From the NCBI GenBank assembly GCA_030386875.1, contig CM059563.1:12356001-12420000 (forward strand): DNA of 64,000 nt, given 5' to 3'. The position numbers and the translations under genes are program-made. This DNA comes from Morinoia aosen (taxonomy: Eukaryota > Arthropoda > Malacostraca > Amphipoda > Talitridae). A model generated the notes under the pieces. It made no database searches, was not told the origin of the DNA, and saw nothing but the letters and a program-made list of their open reading frames with translations. Below are positions 27,801 to 36,955 of this stretch, piece after piece. The stretch's first letter is position 1; each line of letters begins with the position of its first letter.

Positions 27801-30800
27801 TTATCAGATGATTTTGAATTTCATTTTTCTTCCATAAATATTCGTGCTTGGCCAAAGTTTTCTCCCACTGTATTGTAGCCTTTGGTGTTTTTTCCTTTCA
27901 TTTTCCTTCAGTCTGCAATGTGAGTGATATTTTAAGTACCCCTAATTAACGTAAACATTTGTGTTTCGTCTTCTGATTTTATTATTAAGGTGTGGACAAT
28001 CATATATTTGTAATTTCGAGTATAGTAAACTTTGCAACCTGATAGGACCCTCTGATTTCGTGCTCCCAGAGAGCGCAGATTGTTGCATTAGACAATTAAA
28101 ACTAAGTCATATCCTGACGGAGTGGTCGTTCCAACAGATGACGTGATGGTGTCATGCGACCGCGACCACATGGTTCTGGAGGTGCCAGCTGCAGGGGTGG
28201 CCGGAGTCAAGCTCGACAAGTGGTTCGCCATGCCCGGCTGCCAGTTCGGGAGGACAGATGACACCTTCAGACTGCAGCTCCGGCTGGCTAACACTCCTTG
28301 TGGCATCACTCGGGTCACAAATACGCTCACGGTGAGGCTGCGTGGTCACCTTTGCCTCGCTTGGAGGATTGAGGGATGTTGTGTGAAAGTGTAGGATATC
28401 ATGATGTCTATGATTTTGAGAATATGAATAGAAAAATCAATGAAAAATAGGCGTTTTTATTATTTATAATATGATTTGAGAAATGCTTCACTTACGTAAA
28501 TTTAATGCCAAAAAAAACTTCAAAATGAGGATTAGATTCTCGTTTTGTCATCACACTCAGTAAGCCAGTTACCCATATTTTAATTATTTAATTTTTTTAA
28601 ATGTAGTTAATTTATGTTACTAGAGAAATATTTGTGTGAAATATCTGTTATCATGCATTTAAAAAAATTATCACACCCAGATAATATTAGTAACCCTATT
28701 TGCATAAGTTATTACACATCTAATTTTGAATCATAATACGCTAACAGTAACCGCAATTTTCGGTATCACTGCTCAACTGAGTGGTTATGAGACCATATAA
28801 CCTACTCGACTATAGATTCAATAACCAATTCCCCTTGTGTCGCTGAGTTGTGTGTTTTAACTCATTTATGAAAATTAAGTAATTCATCACTATTCACCTA
28901 CTTCCAAAGTTAAAAGCACACGAAAGCCAGCCATCCATGTTATTTTCTCCGAGGATCTACCATTTAAATACTCAAGTGAATCATTTTATTTGTCATGCAT
29001 GTTTTGGGAAAAAATTATTCGATTTCTACGTAATTGGATTTTGGTATAATTATATATTCATCCTCGGTTGTTTAACGTCAAAAATAATCTTGACTCCCAT
29101 TGATAGAATAATATCAGAGAGACGAAATTTTACGTCTTTTGCATCTTAATGTGAATCTTACGCACGACAGAAGCTGTCATAACTACAGATCTTTAGCATA
29201 GAATAAAAAACTAAGCTGTAATTTAGCTGTGAAATGCGAATGATAGTTTTTTCTGAGAAATCGGCATTGAGAGAGCATGTAAGTAAATTTCTGGTCTTAT
29301 GGAACACAGTTATCTGTAAAGTTCGTACGAGTAACACAGAACGTGTGATATTTGAGTGTTGCTTTTGGCCCCTTCGTTTGGTGAAGAATAATTTGAGTAA
29401 CTTATTTTTTCTGTTGGTTTTAGTGCATCTGTGCAGGTGAGAGTCGGACAACTTCAAGATGTGCTGATTATTCAAGACAACCTGCCGTCCTCCCGTCAAA
29501 TCCATGTTTTACACGTCATTGAAAACGTCTTCTTGATTTGTGTTCATTTCCCTGCCTGATCTTTAGCTTCAAATCCATGCTCTGTAAAAATTATTATGCT
29601 TTGTAGACGAAGTCTATGTACGGTGCACCATTATTAAGAAATTTTCAACGTACGTGCGAATAACAATGACTGAAAACATGTTTTTCAATTGGTCTTGGGA
29701 AATTTTCTGATGCCTGTGAAGTGCTTCACGTACAAAACTTTCCTATTCGCGCATTTCGGTGTGCCATAACAACTATACTTGCATCGAGATTCCAATCAGT
29801 CATCCATCAAGTTATTACATCAAAATTAGGCATTCTGAACTACTCGCTTTTTATCAACACGCCGTATCTATACTTGAGCGTCAGAAGTACAGCATGAGAT
29901 AGAGCTTCACAGCATGACGGGACACGAAAAGGTTTACTATTAAGTCGAACAAAATTGATCAGAATTGCACTTCCTCAAGGCTCAAACTTTCTTACAAAGA
30001 ATGATAGATCATATTGTACCCGTGCCGAATTATATTTTGACCAATTCTATGACCAACTCTGGCCTAAGGATACACGTAATGCTAAATTCATGGAGTATTG
30101 AAACAATAGCAGACCTTATTTACTCTATTTTAGAATAAATTGAAGTATAGTGAAGAAGCTGTGTTATGAAGAAGCGTGTTTTCATGACATTTTTAATAAG
30201 TGTAAACGATACTATATCATACAGAGGAAAATTGAAGCAAATACTGCACGTGTATTTTAATTTGAAATTGAAGATGACATACCGATCAATAGAATAAATT
30301 TAAATTCACTATCGCAAATAGATATTTAATTGATATGTGGTGCTGTGCAGGGGGAGTCATTGTACTACCAACAGCTGAGAATATTCGGCGCGGACGGCGC
30401 CAAGGAGCACCTGATGGTGAAGTGCACCGTCCTCACCACAGGCAACGCCACCCACAACATCGTCAGGAGAGACTTGCCCCCTGAGTTCGTCGAGCCTGAG
30501 TGGGTGCACTTGTGATCTTGTTATTCTGAGAAAATAATAATTAATAGGCAGAAATAATTTTTTTAAATATATCGAGAAGTAGCTAAAGCTAGAATGCATT
30601 TTCGCACAATTTTCAAGTGTTTAACTTTTTTAAACGACAGCAAGCTTTTGAAAAAACTCAAAAATGTTTACACTGCTAAAAGAGAAATCGGTGAATAGCC
30701 TTTGCAAATTTACATTGTAGGCATCGTTTCTTTCTGAATTATCATTGTTTTCATTGCATTGCCGCGTTGACCAGCGCTGTATATGGACTCATGTAGCTGA

Positions 30801-33800
30801 GTAGAGCTTCAGCCTCATCGTTGAGTAATGTGCACTATTAGCTGATATCCTCCTAGCTGGTATTGTTGCGCTACGTTCGAATACCTCTCTAAGACATGTA
30901 AAATAAAATTATTCAAAAAGAAATTGAGTGTAAAGTAAGAAAAAAATCAACCAAGGAGAAATTCAGAGAAAAGCATGGAAAAAGACATTCCAAAAAATTT
31001 AGAGTAGAGTATTTGAAATACAATTATATGAATAGGAACATTGATCAGGAATATACATACAAGGAAATTCCATATTATTGGCTGCCAAGGTGCTCTGATG
31101 CTTCTCAATTTAGGTTAGTTTTTGTGTGCGTTTTAATTGAAACATTCTGAATTTTGTTTGTTTGTCTTAATATTCAAAGCACTAACAAATATTTGTTCCA
31201 ATCTATACTATAGCCTGGTGAATCTCCGTAAGAAGTGCTTCACGCACAACACTTGCACATTTACGTATTTCGGTGTGCCATGACGATTACTTGCATTGCG
31301 ATTTCAATAAGTCATCGGTCAAGTTATTGCATCAAAATTGATCATTTTGTTCAACTTGCTTTTTATCAACACTCCGTATCTAAGCTTGAACGTCAGGAAT
31401 ACAGCATGAGAAAGAGGCTCACAGCATGACGAGACACGAAAAAGTGTACTATTTAGTTGAACAAAATTGGTCAGAATTGTACTTCCTCAAGGCTCAAAAT
31501 TTTCTTGCAAAGAATGGTAGATTTTATTGTACCCGTGCCGAATTATACTTTGACCAATTTTAATACCAACCCTCATTGTCACGTTATTGCATCAAAATTA
31601 GGCATTTTGTACAATTCGCTTTCTGTCAACACGTATCTATTTTCTCTAAATAGCGGCTCCCTCTAAAGTGCTAGCAAGTCCTCTACTACTTCTACTACCG
31701 TCTCTGAACATGATGTTTTTTTTCAGCTACATCGAGATCACGTCAGTAGTAACCGGCAGCGCCCCCGTGCCCATCCTGGGGGTCGGCGTGCGCCAGAACG
31801 GTGTCTTGGTGGACGGCGCCATCGACGTGGCACCTGGCACTCCGCTTTCCATGGAGGTTAGTTGTGTTTTTTTTAATTGATTGTTATCTTATCCGGGTGC
31901 ACTCATATCTGAGATTTTTAAAAGAAATTGAATGTTCAATTAGTGGGCGTGCGATGTGATTTTTTCCTGTTAAGTGTTAACTTGCCTCTGACGCAAGGGT
32001 AAAACGTTAAACTTTAGACGAAAAAGTCTCGATCTTGTTCGATTCCTTGCAACTGTACATTTTTAGGAGAATGCGGCTCTTCTGATGAAGTGATAATACG
32101 AGGAGGAGAAGAAGTAGGGTAAGGAGGAACACCACCTACTTAATGAGCATTAAGATTTCTTTCTATTTCTTAGAGCAAGATACAAAAGTTATTGCCATTA
32201 CAAATAAAAACACAAGTGTAGATAAAAATTTATTAGGAGGGAGCTCATAAATTGCATCCTCATGTCTTCTACCATGGATACATTCGCATCCTTCAGTAAC
32301 TACTTTAAACTATTTTCAGGTATTTCTGGACAATGGCTCGGCAGGGACGTATGGCATTCTTGTGAGCTACCTTGAGGTCACCAACAATGCCCAAAAGAAG
32401 GAAACCATCGTCTATAACGGGTAAGCATCCTCCAGTTGCTAGGTTGCCACTAATGAACAACGCTGGATACAAAACGTAGCCCATAACCAAATCCTGAACC
32501 ACCATTTCAATTATTAGTAGTTCCTGTTTTTATATGATATTTAACGCTTTTTCTTATCACGCATTCCGCTGGAGACAACGAATATTTTTATATTTTAGTT
32601 GTGGCATCACTACTCTTCTGATTGAGAGGTGTAACATTGCACGAAACAGAGTCAAGAAGATGCAGTGTTGGCACAGGGACCGCGTCTTGCCGCGATTAGA
32701 GCTACGACGTTCTTACAACAGAAAACCATGGAAATTCAGAACTATCATTTTATAAGTTTTTTCAATATAATTTGAGAATCATATTTGTCCATTTGTAGAA
32801 ATGCCCTTTTTTCTTAGACCAAGTTTGATATTGTTAGTATTTTCGCTAGGGCATGTTTGGTGAATGGACTAAAATTATCCCTACTTAACATTTGAGTTTT
32901 ACATTTTATTTTATTTTATTATCACTTCCAGGATTTTTTGTACAAAGCATCATTTCCAACAAAAATGCCACGCTTTCAATCTGAGCCTGTACGAGAACAA
33001 ATAATATGCGTTTTGATTTAAGTATTCTTGAATTGTGAGAATCTTTACCGATTCCTACATTACAACACAAAAGCACATTTTTTTTAAACATTCTATTTAT
33101 TTATTCACCAAAAAAAATTAATGCGCAATCACGATGAAACTAAAAATTACATCTACATCTAAGATTTGAAAACTCCCCACCAAAGAAGCTCACTGATCAT
33201 CATATTCGATAAAATATGTTAATTTACTTCTTTACCAACGACAGTTTTTCCCATATCGTGTTTACATCGCAAGCAAAAACACTTACAAGCACAATAGTTC
33301 ACGGAACCTAAATGTTTTGCGATAGCTTTGAATAGGAAAATGATCCAACATTTAATATGGAACATTAAATATTATAATATGTTATCAACTACTTATTATG
33401 ATATTTTCACTATTTGTAATGTTGAGTCGCGGTCCTGTAAAATATATCTTTTTAATTTTAGAAGATTTGTCCCTCGAAAACAGAATGCTGAATTTTTTTC
33501 GAGTTTGTCAATCCCAACAAATTAAAACCGTGCAAAAAATTGTTCTTACAAAATTTTCTGTTACTTGCAGTTGTACCATTGACCCGAACCTCTTCGAGAA
33601 CTTCGACACAAAAAGCGGAGACTTTTTGTCAGCAAAATTCAGGGCTTTCAAGTTCCCTGAATCTAACTACGTTTTCTTCAGAGGAACCGTCGACGTATGC
33701 CTCGACAAATGTGAAGGCGTAAGTTACTTTTCTCGCTCCATACTTTTCGCACCATGTCCCCGCGGCGTGAGCGGTTTTTCTGAAAACGCCAGTGCAAATT

Positions 33801-35626
33801 TGGGAAATTAAACGTTACAATGTACCCGTCAATGATGGTCACACTTTGTGCATTTTTTACACAACTATCGTTCGGAAAACGCAGGGCAATATTGGGCTAC
33901 TTCTAGACTATTTCAATGTTTTAGTGCTGCATACCAGTTCTTTAAAGCTACGTGAACGTTGTTCCAACGCTAGCTGTTTTCCTCTGATGTCTAGTTTTAG
34001 AACATCCAGGCTGTGTGTTTGTGATCTAACGCCTACTTTTAGCGCTTTAAAGCTCTGTCATTATGCTCCACCGTAATTGTGTTTGAGATCAGTACAATAT
34101 GTTTTAATATTTGAGTTTGCATCGAAGGCTGTCAACAAATGTCATTCCTAAATGGTTCGTAATTGAGCCACATTAATCCAAAAAATCAATATGCTTCAGT
34201 CATTTCTTTCAGAATTTTACATCGCACATTAGTTGAAATGTAAGGATGCACTCGGAGGAGAAATCTTCGTTCCCTGGTGACTGTGACTATTAAAAGTGAA
34301 TGATCTCATATGTCACTTCAGCTTCAACGGTCTGGTGCGTTATTCGAAAATTTATCAGAAGTTTGCCAGTAAAATTTAAACGAAGAGATCTAATTGATTC
34401 GTTATAGTCAAACTTATTCGGGCCCACAAGTAGCTATACTCAAGTTTGGTCATTGTACTGACTTAAGAAATAATCTACTTCAGTATCGCTTGTGCTAAAT
34501 AAATTGTTTAAGGTTTCACGTTAGCAACAATTCTACATTTTCTTCTACCTACACATCTTAAATTACGATAGTGTTCTTTATTTTTGCGTTTTTCACCTTG
34601 GAACATAAAGTTCACCGTTAGAACGCAACAGAAGTACTTAGTTACCTCCGTGATAAGCCAGATTTTGATGAAGAACCCGTTTCTCAGACAATTGATACTT
34701 AAGTTACTTACAGTTATCCAGTCGCGCTTGTGAAGCCAGCTTCATTGAACGATTTACTTTTGCAACAACTGGTCTTTATTTAACTTTGATTTAGAATGCG
34801 ATGCTCTCAACTGCCATGCTAATATTTTCTTTTGTGGCAGATCACTTGCAGCGACGGCAAGGTGGGGTACGGGCGACGGCGTCGTGATGTCGTCAGCACT
34901 GCTCCCAACCCCAACAAACTCTTTGAGGTCACCATGACCACCTTCATCAAATTCTCTGAGAAGTTCACTGGAGATGGTAAGCTATAGTAAGATAACAGAC
35001 TTCATCACGTTCTCTGGCAAGTTATGAAAGAGAAGGTGCGTATGAAACCTAATCTCAATAATTTTTAGGTGTATCTTAATCGTTGACCAAACTTTACTAT
35101 CATCTATTTTCTATTAATATCGTTTAAATACAACACATTCATTTGGTACATAATTGTACAATTTGTACAATTGACATTAGAGTGCGTGTCGTCGGTACTA
35201 GAGTCCCATCCCTGTTCGCTTATTTTACCCATTCTTCTCATATTTATCCTGCAGCACTCTGGATTTGTCATCATTATATTTTCATCAATGTAGATAGTAA
35301 TTCAACGTGGTCAGAAATTCATAATCTCCAATGTACACCCGGAAGCACGTACTGCTTGTTACAATTAGCTTCGAGTTTTAGTCATCTGCGAGACCCTTCA
35401 ACTCAATATCATCTTTCGTTGTTCTTTGACAGGTGTATTGGGCTCGTCATCTGTGGTGGAAGAGAAAGAAACCATCATTGCAGGTGGCGGCTCTGCTGCT
35501 CCCATCACTAGACGGTCCCCCAACAACCCCCCATCAGTTGTGTTTAGCTCAGCTGCCTCCAGCAGCGTCGCTCCTGTCGTGGTTGCCCTCACCACGCTCC
35601 TTCTTGTGCAGCTCCTGAGATCCTAA
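3790..35626 (+). CDS. Zona pellucida (ZP) domain extracellular matrix protein, 8 coding exons, 384 aa
   Basis: Spliced gene: 3790-3880, 28138-28331, 30351-30511, 31727-31856, 32320-32420, 33571-33718, 34841-34976, 35433-35626; all phases agree and the sum is 385 codons with TAA. Residues 1 to about 28 form a signal peptide. The ZP module covers about 33-278 and has eight cysteines: 37, 65, 85 and 120 in ZP-N; 227, 269, 273 and 278 in ZP-C. It opens with the family-like VMVSCDRDHMVLEV. Other marks are an N-glycosylation sequon at N127, a tetra-arginine furin-type site at 287-290, and a hydrophobic tail at about 362-382 followed only by Arg-Ser. ZP proteins are secretory membrane precursors that polymerise after cleavage; in insects they organise apical matrix and cuticle. 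Exons are clearly GC-richer than introns. I cannot assign a specific orthologue. Confidence 0.85.
5308..5766. repeat. 65-bp minisatellite, 7 copies
   Basis: The block TGCAAAGGCTAAAGCAAGTG recurs at 5313, 5378, 5443, 5508, 5573, 5638 and 5703, exactly every 65 bp. The copies starting at 5508 and 5638 share variants (CTAATCCTCTTTAACG) that the copies starting at 5313-5443 lack, so the array shows partial 130-bp dimer structure. It lies in intron 1 of the ZP gene, and an open frame (5014-5343) runs into the first copy by chance. Confidence 0.95.
8060..8420. other. GC-rich island inside ZP intron 1
   Basis: About 360 bp much richer in G and C than its flanks, with purine-rich + strand runs (GAAGGAAGAGAGACG, GGGAAGGAGGGGCG). 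Short open frames overlap on both strands (8087-8278 +, 8098-8304 -, 8301-8492 -), which reflects composition more than coding. No motif or splice-bounded exon was recognised. It could be an enhancer, an alternative 5' exon or an old element remnant. Confidence 0.3.
12780..12915. repeat. Degenerate short tandem repeat, about 31-34 bp unit
   Basis: Blocks of the form CTTCTGCTGCAAAGCAA...ATCTTGCTTCTGATGCAATGCAAGT...ATCTTGC recur about four times with many substitutions. Non-coding, in ZP intron 1. Confidence 0.5.
16605..16647. repeat. 9-bp tandem tail of the non-LTR element
   Basis: CAATTTAAA starts at 16605, 16614, 16623 and 16632, with a partial fifth unit at 16641. It sits at the 3' end of the element (- strand), where a template-slippage tail is expected. 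The tandem makes an artefactual NNL repeat in an overlapping + frame. Confidence 0.9.
17018..18949 (-). CDS. Reverse transcriptase of non-LTR retrotransposon (endonuclease missing)
   Basis: 643 codons without a stop or frameshift. It makes cDNA from element RNA at a nicked target. Visible reverse transcriptase blocks: YRPISIL at 211-217, YGFRSKKSTTQAI at about 247-259, the catalytic FLDFRKAFDCVDH at 280-292, GVPQGSVLGPLLF at 338-350, and the catalytic FADD at 369-372. These are followed by a thumb region with KFLGIIID and a C-terminal domain. Residues 1-110 correspond to the linker between endonuclease and reverse transcriptase, so the first Met is not the native start. The clean frame means a recent insertion. 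It cannot retrotranspose alone because the endonuclease is absent; expression from here is unlikely. Confidence 0.93.
   Translation of the reverse strand: MVINIKKRQAYLALLCEGRISRETYNRFRNYVTNQIRTSKKNYFTLKFTQFKTDVKKIWHLLNSCCKPNNADKKKIEYVVQDNVKYHEKKEIANLFNNFFVNVGKTIADGIPSEPTDHLEFMDHIREPNSFFFTPTNSSDVITCINNMKNKSSGLQTFPTKVLKVIADIVAPLISNIINQSLLLGTFPNSLKVARVTPIFKSGEKTCVNNYRPISILPIISKVFEKIVYKKVYSYFEQKSFLYDKQYGFRSKKSTTQAILNHLQFLYSNIDEGKPVFSVFLDFRKAFDCVDHKILLSKLHCYGIRGIAHDWFRSYLTNRKQYVVIDDAKSDPQTISHGVPQGSVLGPLLFLIFINDIVKSTSFFKFILFADDSTLSAVLPNQNPAMIVESINTELHKVSSWLKANKISLNIDKTNYITFSYKKDVSLPCIKIGEGEIEETNSCKFLGIIIDKHLTFKEHITHISSKLSKSIGILNKVKNFLPETALQMLYRTLISPYLQYGIEAWHGTDKNKTNKIFTLQKRAVRAVKNLEYNAHTNDSFKNLQILKLSDLYKISICNFIYKTLRNDGDNSLRQLLTAQTGHHDHLTRNRSKFMLPYYSKARSQHSILFVGAKTWNSIPAEIRECNSYKVFKRHLESHFLSEY
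18956..21940. other. Non-coding intron DNA, nothing recognised
   Basis: AT-rich ZP intron 1 sequence with short chance frames. A GC-richer patch at about 20520-20700 has overlapping short frames but no clear splice-bounded exon. No repeat, RNA gene or protein motif was recognised. Confidence 0.55.
21950..22705. repeat. Decaying 47/50-bp satellite array
   Basis: At the right end the unit containing CATTCACTAAGT recurs at about 22475, 22525, 22572, 22622 and 22669, spacing alternating 50, 47, 50, 47. This implies a dimer of about 97 bp. To the left the same words (AACACCCA, CAATAACACC, AACGCTACA) persist at similar intervals but progressively less clearly back to about 21950. The frames at 21878-22296 on the - strand, rich in Val, Leu and Cys, are translations of this array and not genes. 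Confidence 0.8.
22710..28137. other. Non-coding intron DNA, nothing recognised
   Basis: The remainder of ZP intron 1. A GC-rich patch follows the satellite (22720-22870). The longest frame, 169 codons at 23833-24342, has no recognisable domain and overlaps open frames in other phases, so I do not call it a gene. Confidence 0.5.
28138..28331 (+). CDS. ZP gene exon 2: start of ZP-N
   Basis: Enters in phase 1, leaves in phase 0. Encodes residues 31-95 with Cys37, Cys65 and Cys85. The acceptor is TTCCAACAG and the donor GTGAGG at 28332. The frame also stays open some way upstream and downstream, but codon content is exon-like only inside these limits. VMVSC followed by hydrophobic-alternating residues is the typical first strand of ZP-N. 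Confidence 0.85.
29718..30062 (+). repeat. Direct repeat E, copy A (ZP intron 2)
   Basis: About 345 bp matching 31232-31573 nearly end to end, from GAAGTGCTTCACG to TTGACCAATT. Identity is roughly 85 percent by eye. No coding capacity and no terminal inverted repeats. Confidence 0.88.
30351..30511 (+). CDS. ZP gene exon 3: end of ZP-N
   Basis: Enters in phase 0 after the acceptor GCTGTGCAG and leaves in phase 2. Residues 96-148 plus a split Phe149, with Cys120 and the sequon N127-A-T. The end was chosen at the donor GTGATC (30512), because exon 4 needs two bases from this exon. A GTGCAC donor nine bases upstream would break the frame. Confidence 0.8.
31232..31573 (+). repeat. Direct repeat E, copy B (ZP intron 3)
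   Basis: Second copy, same orientation as 29718-30062. A shorter third piece at 31580-31643 repeats only the inner block (TTATTGCATCAAAATTAGGC...). Copies A and B therefore flank ZP exon 3. Confidence 0.88.
31580..31643 (+). repeat. Direct repeat E, partial copy C
   Basis: About 64 bp that match 29806-29872 of copy A and the equivalent part of copy B. It lies directly after copy B, so it may be a remnant of a tandem duplication. Confidence 0.75.
31727..31856 (+). CDS. ZP gene exon 4: linker and start of ZP-C
   Basis: Acceptor TTTTTTTCAG, donor GTTAGT. Phase 2 in, phase 0 out, residues 150-192. It has no cysteine, as expected for the linker and first strands of ZP-C. Confidence 0.85.
32320..32420 (+). 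CDS. ZP gene exon 5: ZP-C middle strands
   Basis: Acceptor CTATTTTCAG, donor GTAAGC. Phase 0 in, phase 2 out, residues 193-225 plus a split Gly226. Contains VFLDNGSAGTYGILVSYLEV, a beta-rich ZP-C stretch. It has no ATG, so it is easy to miss in a start-to-stop ORF scan. Confidence 0.82.
33571..33718 (+). CDS. ZP gene exon 6: ZP-C with three cysteines
   Basis: Acceptor TTACTTGCAG, donor GTAAGT. Phase 2 in, phase 0 out, residues 227-275. It starts CTIDP, a typical ZP-C cysteine context, and ends with Cys269-x3-Cys273. The segment FRAFKFPES resembles the aromatic strand that precedes the last cysteines in ZP domains. Confidence 0.87.
34411..34511 (+). mobile_element. 3' fragment of the same non-LTR family
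   Basis: The + strand here matches the - strand 16750-16640 region: TTATTCGGGCCCACA, TAGCTATACTCAA, CATTGTACT, GACTTAAG, TAAATAAATTGTTTAA. It is a copy of about 100 bp, 5'-truncated, in sense orientation within ZP intron 6. The tail is reduced to about one 9-bp unit, and the duplicated GATACAGAGGTAG word of the longer copy is single here. Confidence 0.85.
34841..34976 (+). CDS. ZP gene exon 7: last ZP-C cysteine and furin site
   Basis: Acceptor TTTTGTGGCAG, donor GTAAGC. Phase 0 in, phase 1 out, residues 276-320. Cys278 completes the eight-cysteine set. GRRRRD at 286-291 is a strong proprotein convertase site directly after the ZP module. FEVTMTTFIKF downstream could act as an external hydrophobic patch that holds back polymerisation before cleavage; this is inferred by analogy with other ZP proteins. 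Confidence 0.85.
35433..35626 (+). CDS. ZP gene exon 8: C-terminal stalk and hydrophobic tail
   Basis: Acceptor TTCTTTGACAG, phase 1 in, residues 321-384, TAA at 35624-35626. A low-complexity Gly/Ser/Pro stalk leads to SVAPVVVALTTLLLVQLL followed by only Arg-Ser. This could be a membrane anchor with a two-residue tail or a GPI-attachment signal with small residues (SSAASSS) as the anchor site. I noticed no AATAAA in the following 550 bp; ATTAAA occurs near 36129 and 36185. Confidence 0.82.
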
Positions 35627-36624
35627 CCTGACATCGGGGCGTATTGTGTGGGACTGCTGTGCCGGCAGCGGCGTGTGCTCTGTGTTTGATAGGGGAATAT
35701 TGCGTGAAGGTGATTGTCAGGGGACGGTGAATACTGGATGAGATGAGTGTTAGGAGGACTCTACATGTTGGGTGAAGGAGATTTTTGAGAAAGATTGGAT
35801 AGGAAAGATTGGAGAAAGATTGGATTGGCAGCTGGACTATGCTTTGCTGGATTATGACACACGCGCTGACGCGGCAGGAGTATTATGCTTCATTCTCTTC
35901 ACTTTGGCGTCCTGTATAGCGAGCTCGTGTGCCGCCAGTGATATTACTTGTAACTTAATTCATGACTGCTTAGCTACGCAGAGCTTCTCTCATCGCGTAA
36001 AAATTCGGAGACACATCCAGGCAGCTCTCCTATGGAACCCAAAACCTAAAACTTCGTATCGATAAACCAAGCAAATCCACGTTTGTAAATATAAAGGAGT
36101 AGCATTGAACAGCAGGCTAGTAAGTAAATTAAATTTTTCATCGAGTTTTAACCCTTTTGACTTATTTAGTAATAGGCCTTAAAAATTAAAAACTAATACC
36201 GTAAATCATTGAGTATACGAATCGAATTGAAGAAGTTATTCTGAGTACCAGAAACATTGCCATATACTCGTATACTCACTGCGATAGAGCTCATATATAG
36301 ATGACAGAATACGAGCGTGAATTAACTTGAGTGTTGAGTTACGTAAACAGCTGCTTCAATGCTTCAATAATATACTCATTGTTTTTATGTTTAGTCAGCT
36401 TCCGCACATATATGTGTATAAACACTTATGTATATACTGTGGGTGTATTAGCGCCTCAGAGTTTTCACATGATATAACTGGTTTCGAACACTCAGCTACA
36501 TGTTGCTTCAGAATTAAAAGGAAATTTTTGCTAATGAAAACATTAGGAATGTTCAAGCCCTTTTGTAACATCCAAGAATACCGTAAGATTAGGGCGAGGT
36601 CCTTTCAGTATACGTGAAAGCTCT

Positions 36625-36955
36625 CTCAAACTTATTCTCCAGTTAATTATTGTTTTCACTGATTGTGCAGTTTTTGTTTCCAAAATTATATCGCCGGCAT
36701 TGATGTTTTAAACTTATTCTCTAGTTAATTATTGTTTTCACTAATTGTGCAGTTTTTGTTTCCTAAATTATATCGTCAGCTTTGATGTTTCAAGCTTATT
36801 CTCTAGTTAATTATTGTTTTCGCTGATTGTGCAGTTTCTGTCTTCTAAATTATATCGCCGGCATTGATGTTTCAAACTTATTCTCAAGTTAATTATTGTA
36901 TTCAGTGATTGCCCGGTTTCTCTTTGCTAAGTTATAACGCTGGCATTAATGAACA
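36625..36955. repeat. 82-bp tandem repeat, 4 copies
   Basis: CTTATTCT...AGTTAATTATTG recurs at 36631, 36713, 36795 and 36877, each exactly 82 bp apart. The last copy is the most diverged. It lies about 1 kb downstream of the ZP stop codon. Confidence 0.93.

Larger units (their letters stand above)
3881..28137 (+). other. ZP gene intron 1, about 24.3 kb
   Basis: Donor GTAAGT at 3881 and acceptor CAACAG ending at 28137. It contains a 65-bp minisatellite, a non-LTR retrotransposon in antisense orientation, a diverged 47/50-bp satellite and several GC-rich islands (about 8060-8420, 14960-15080, 16030-16110, 16410-16590, 20520-20700, 22720-22870, 26040-26200). No further exon with good splice sites and protein similarity was recognised in it. 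Confidence 0.65.

Noticed and set aside
28152-28349. Open - strand frames opposite ZP exon 2
   Set aside because: Shadow frames of a GC-rich coding exon; the + strand has the ZP motif, correct phase and splice sites.
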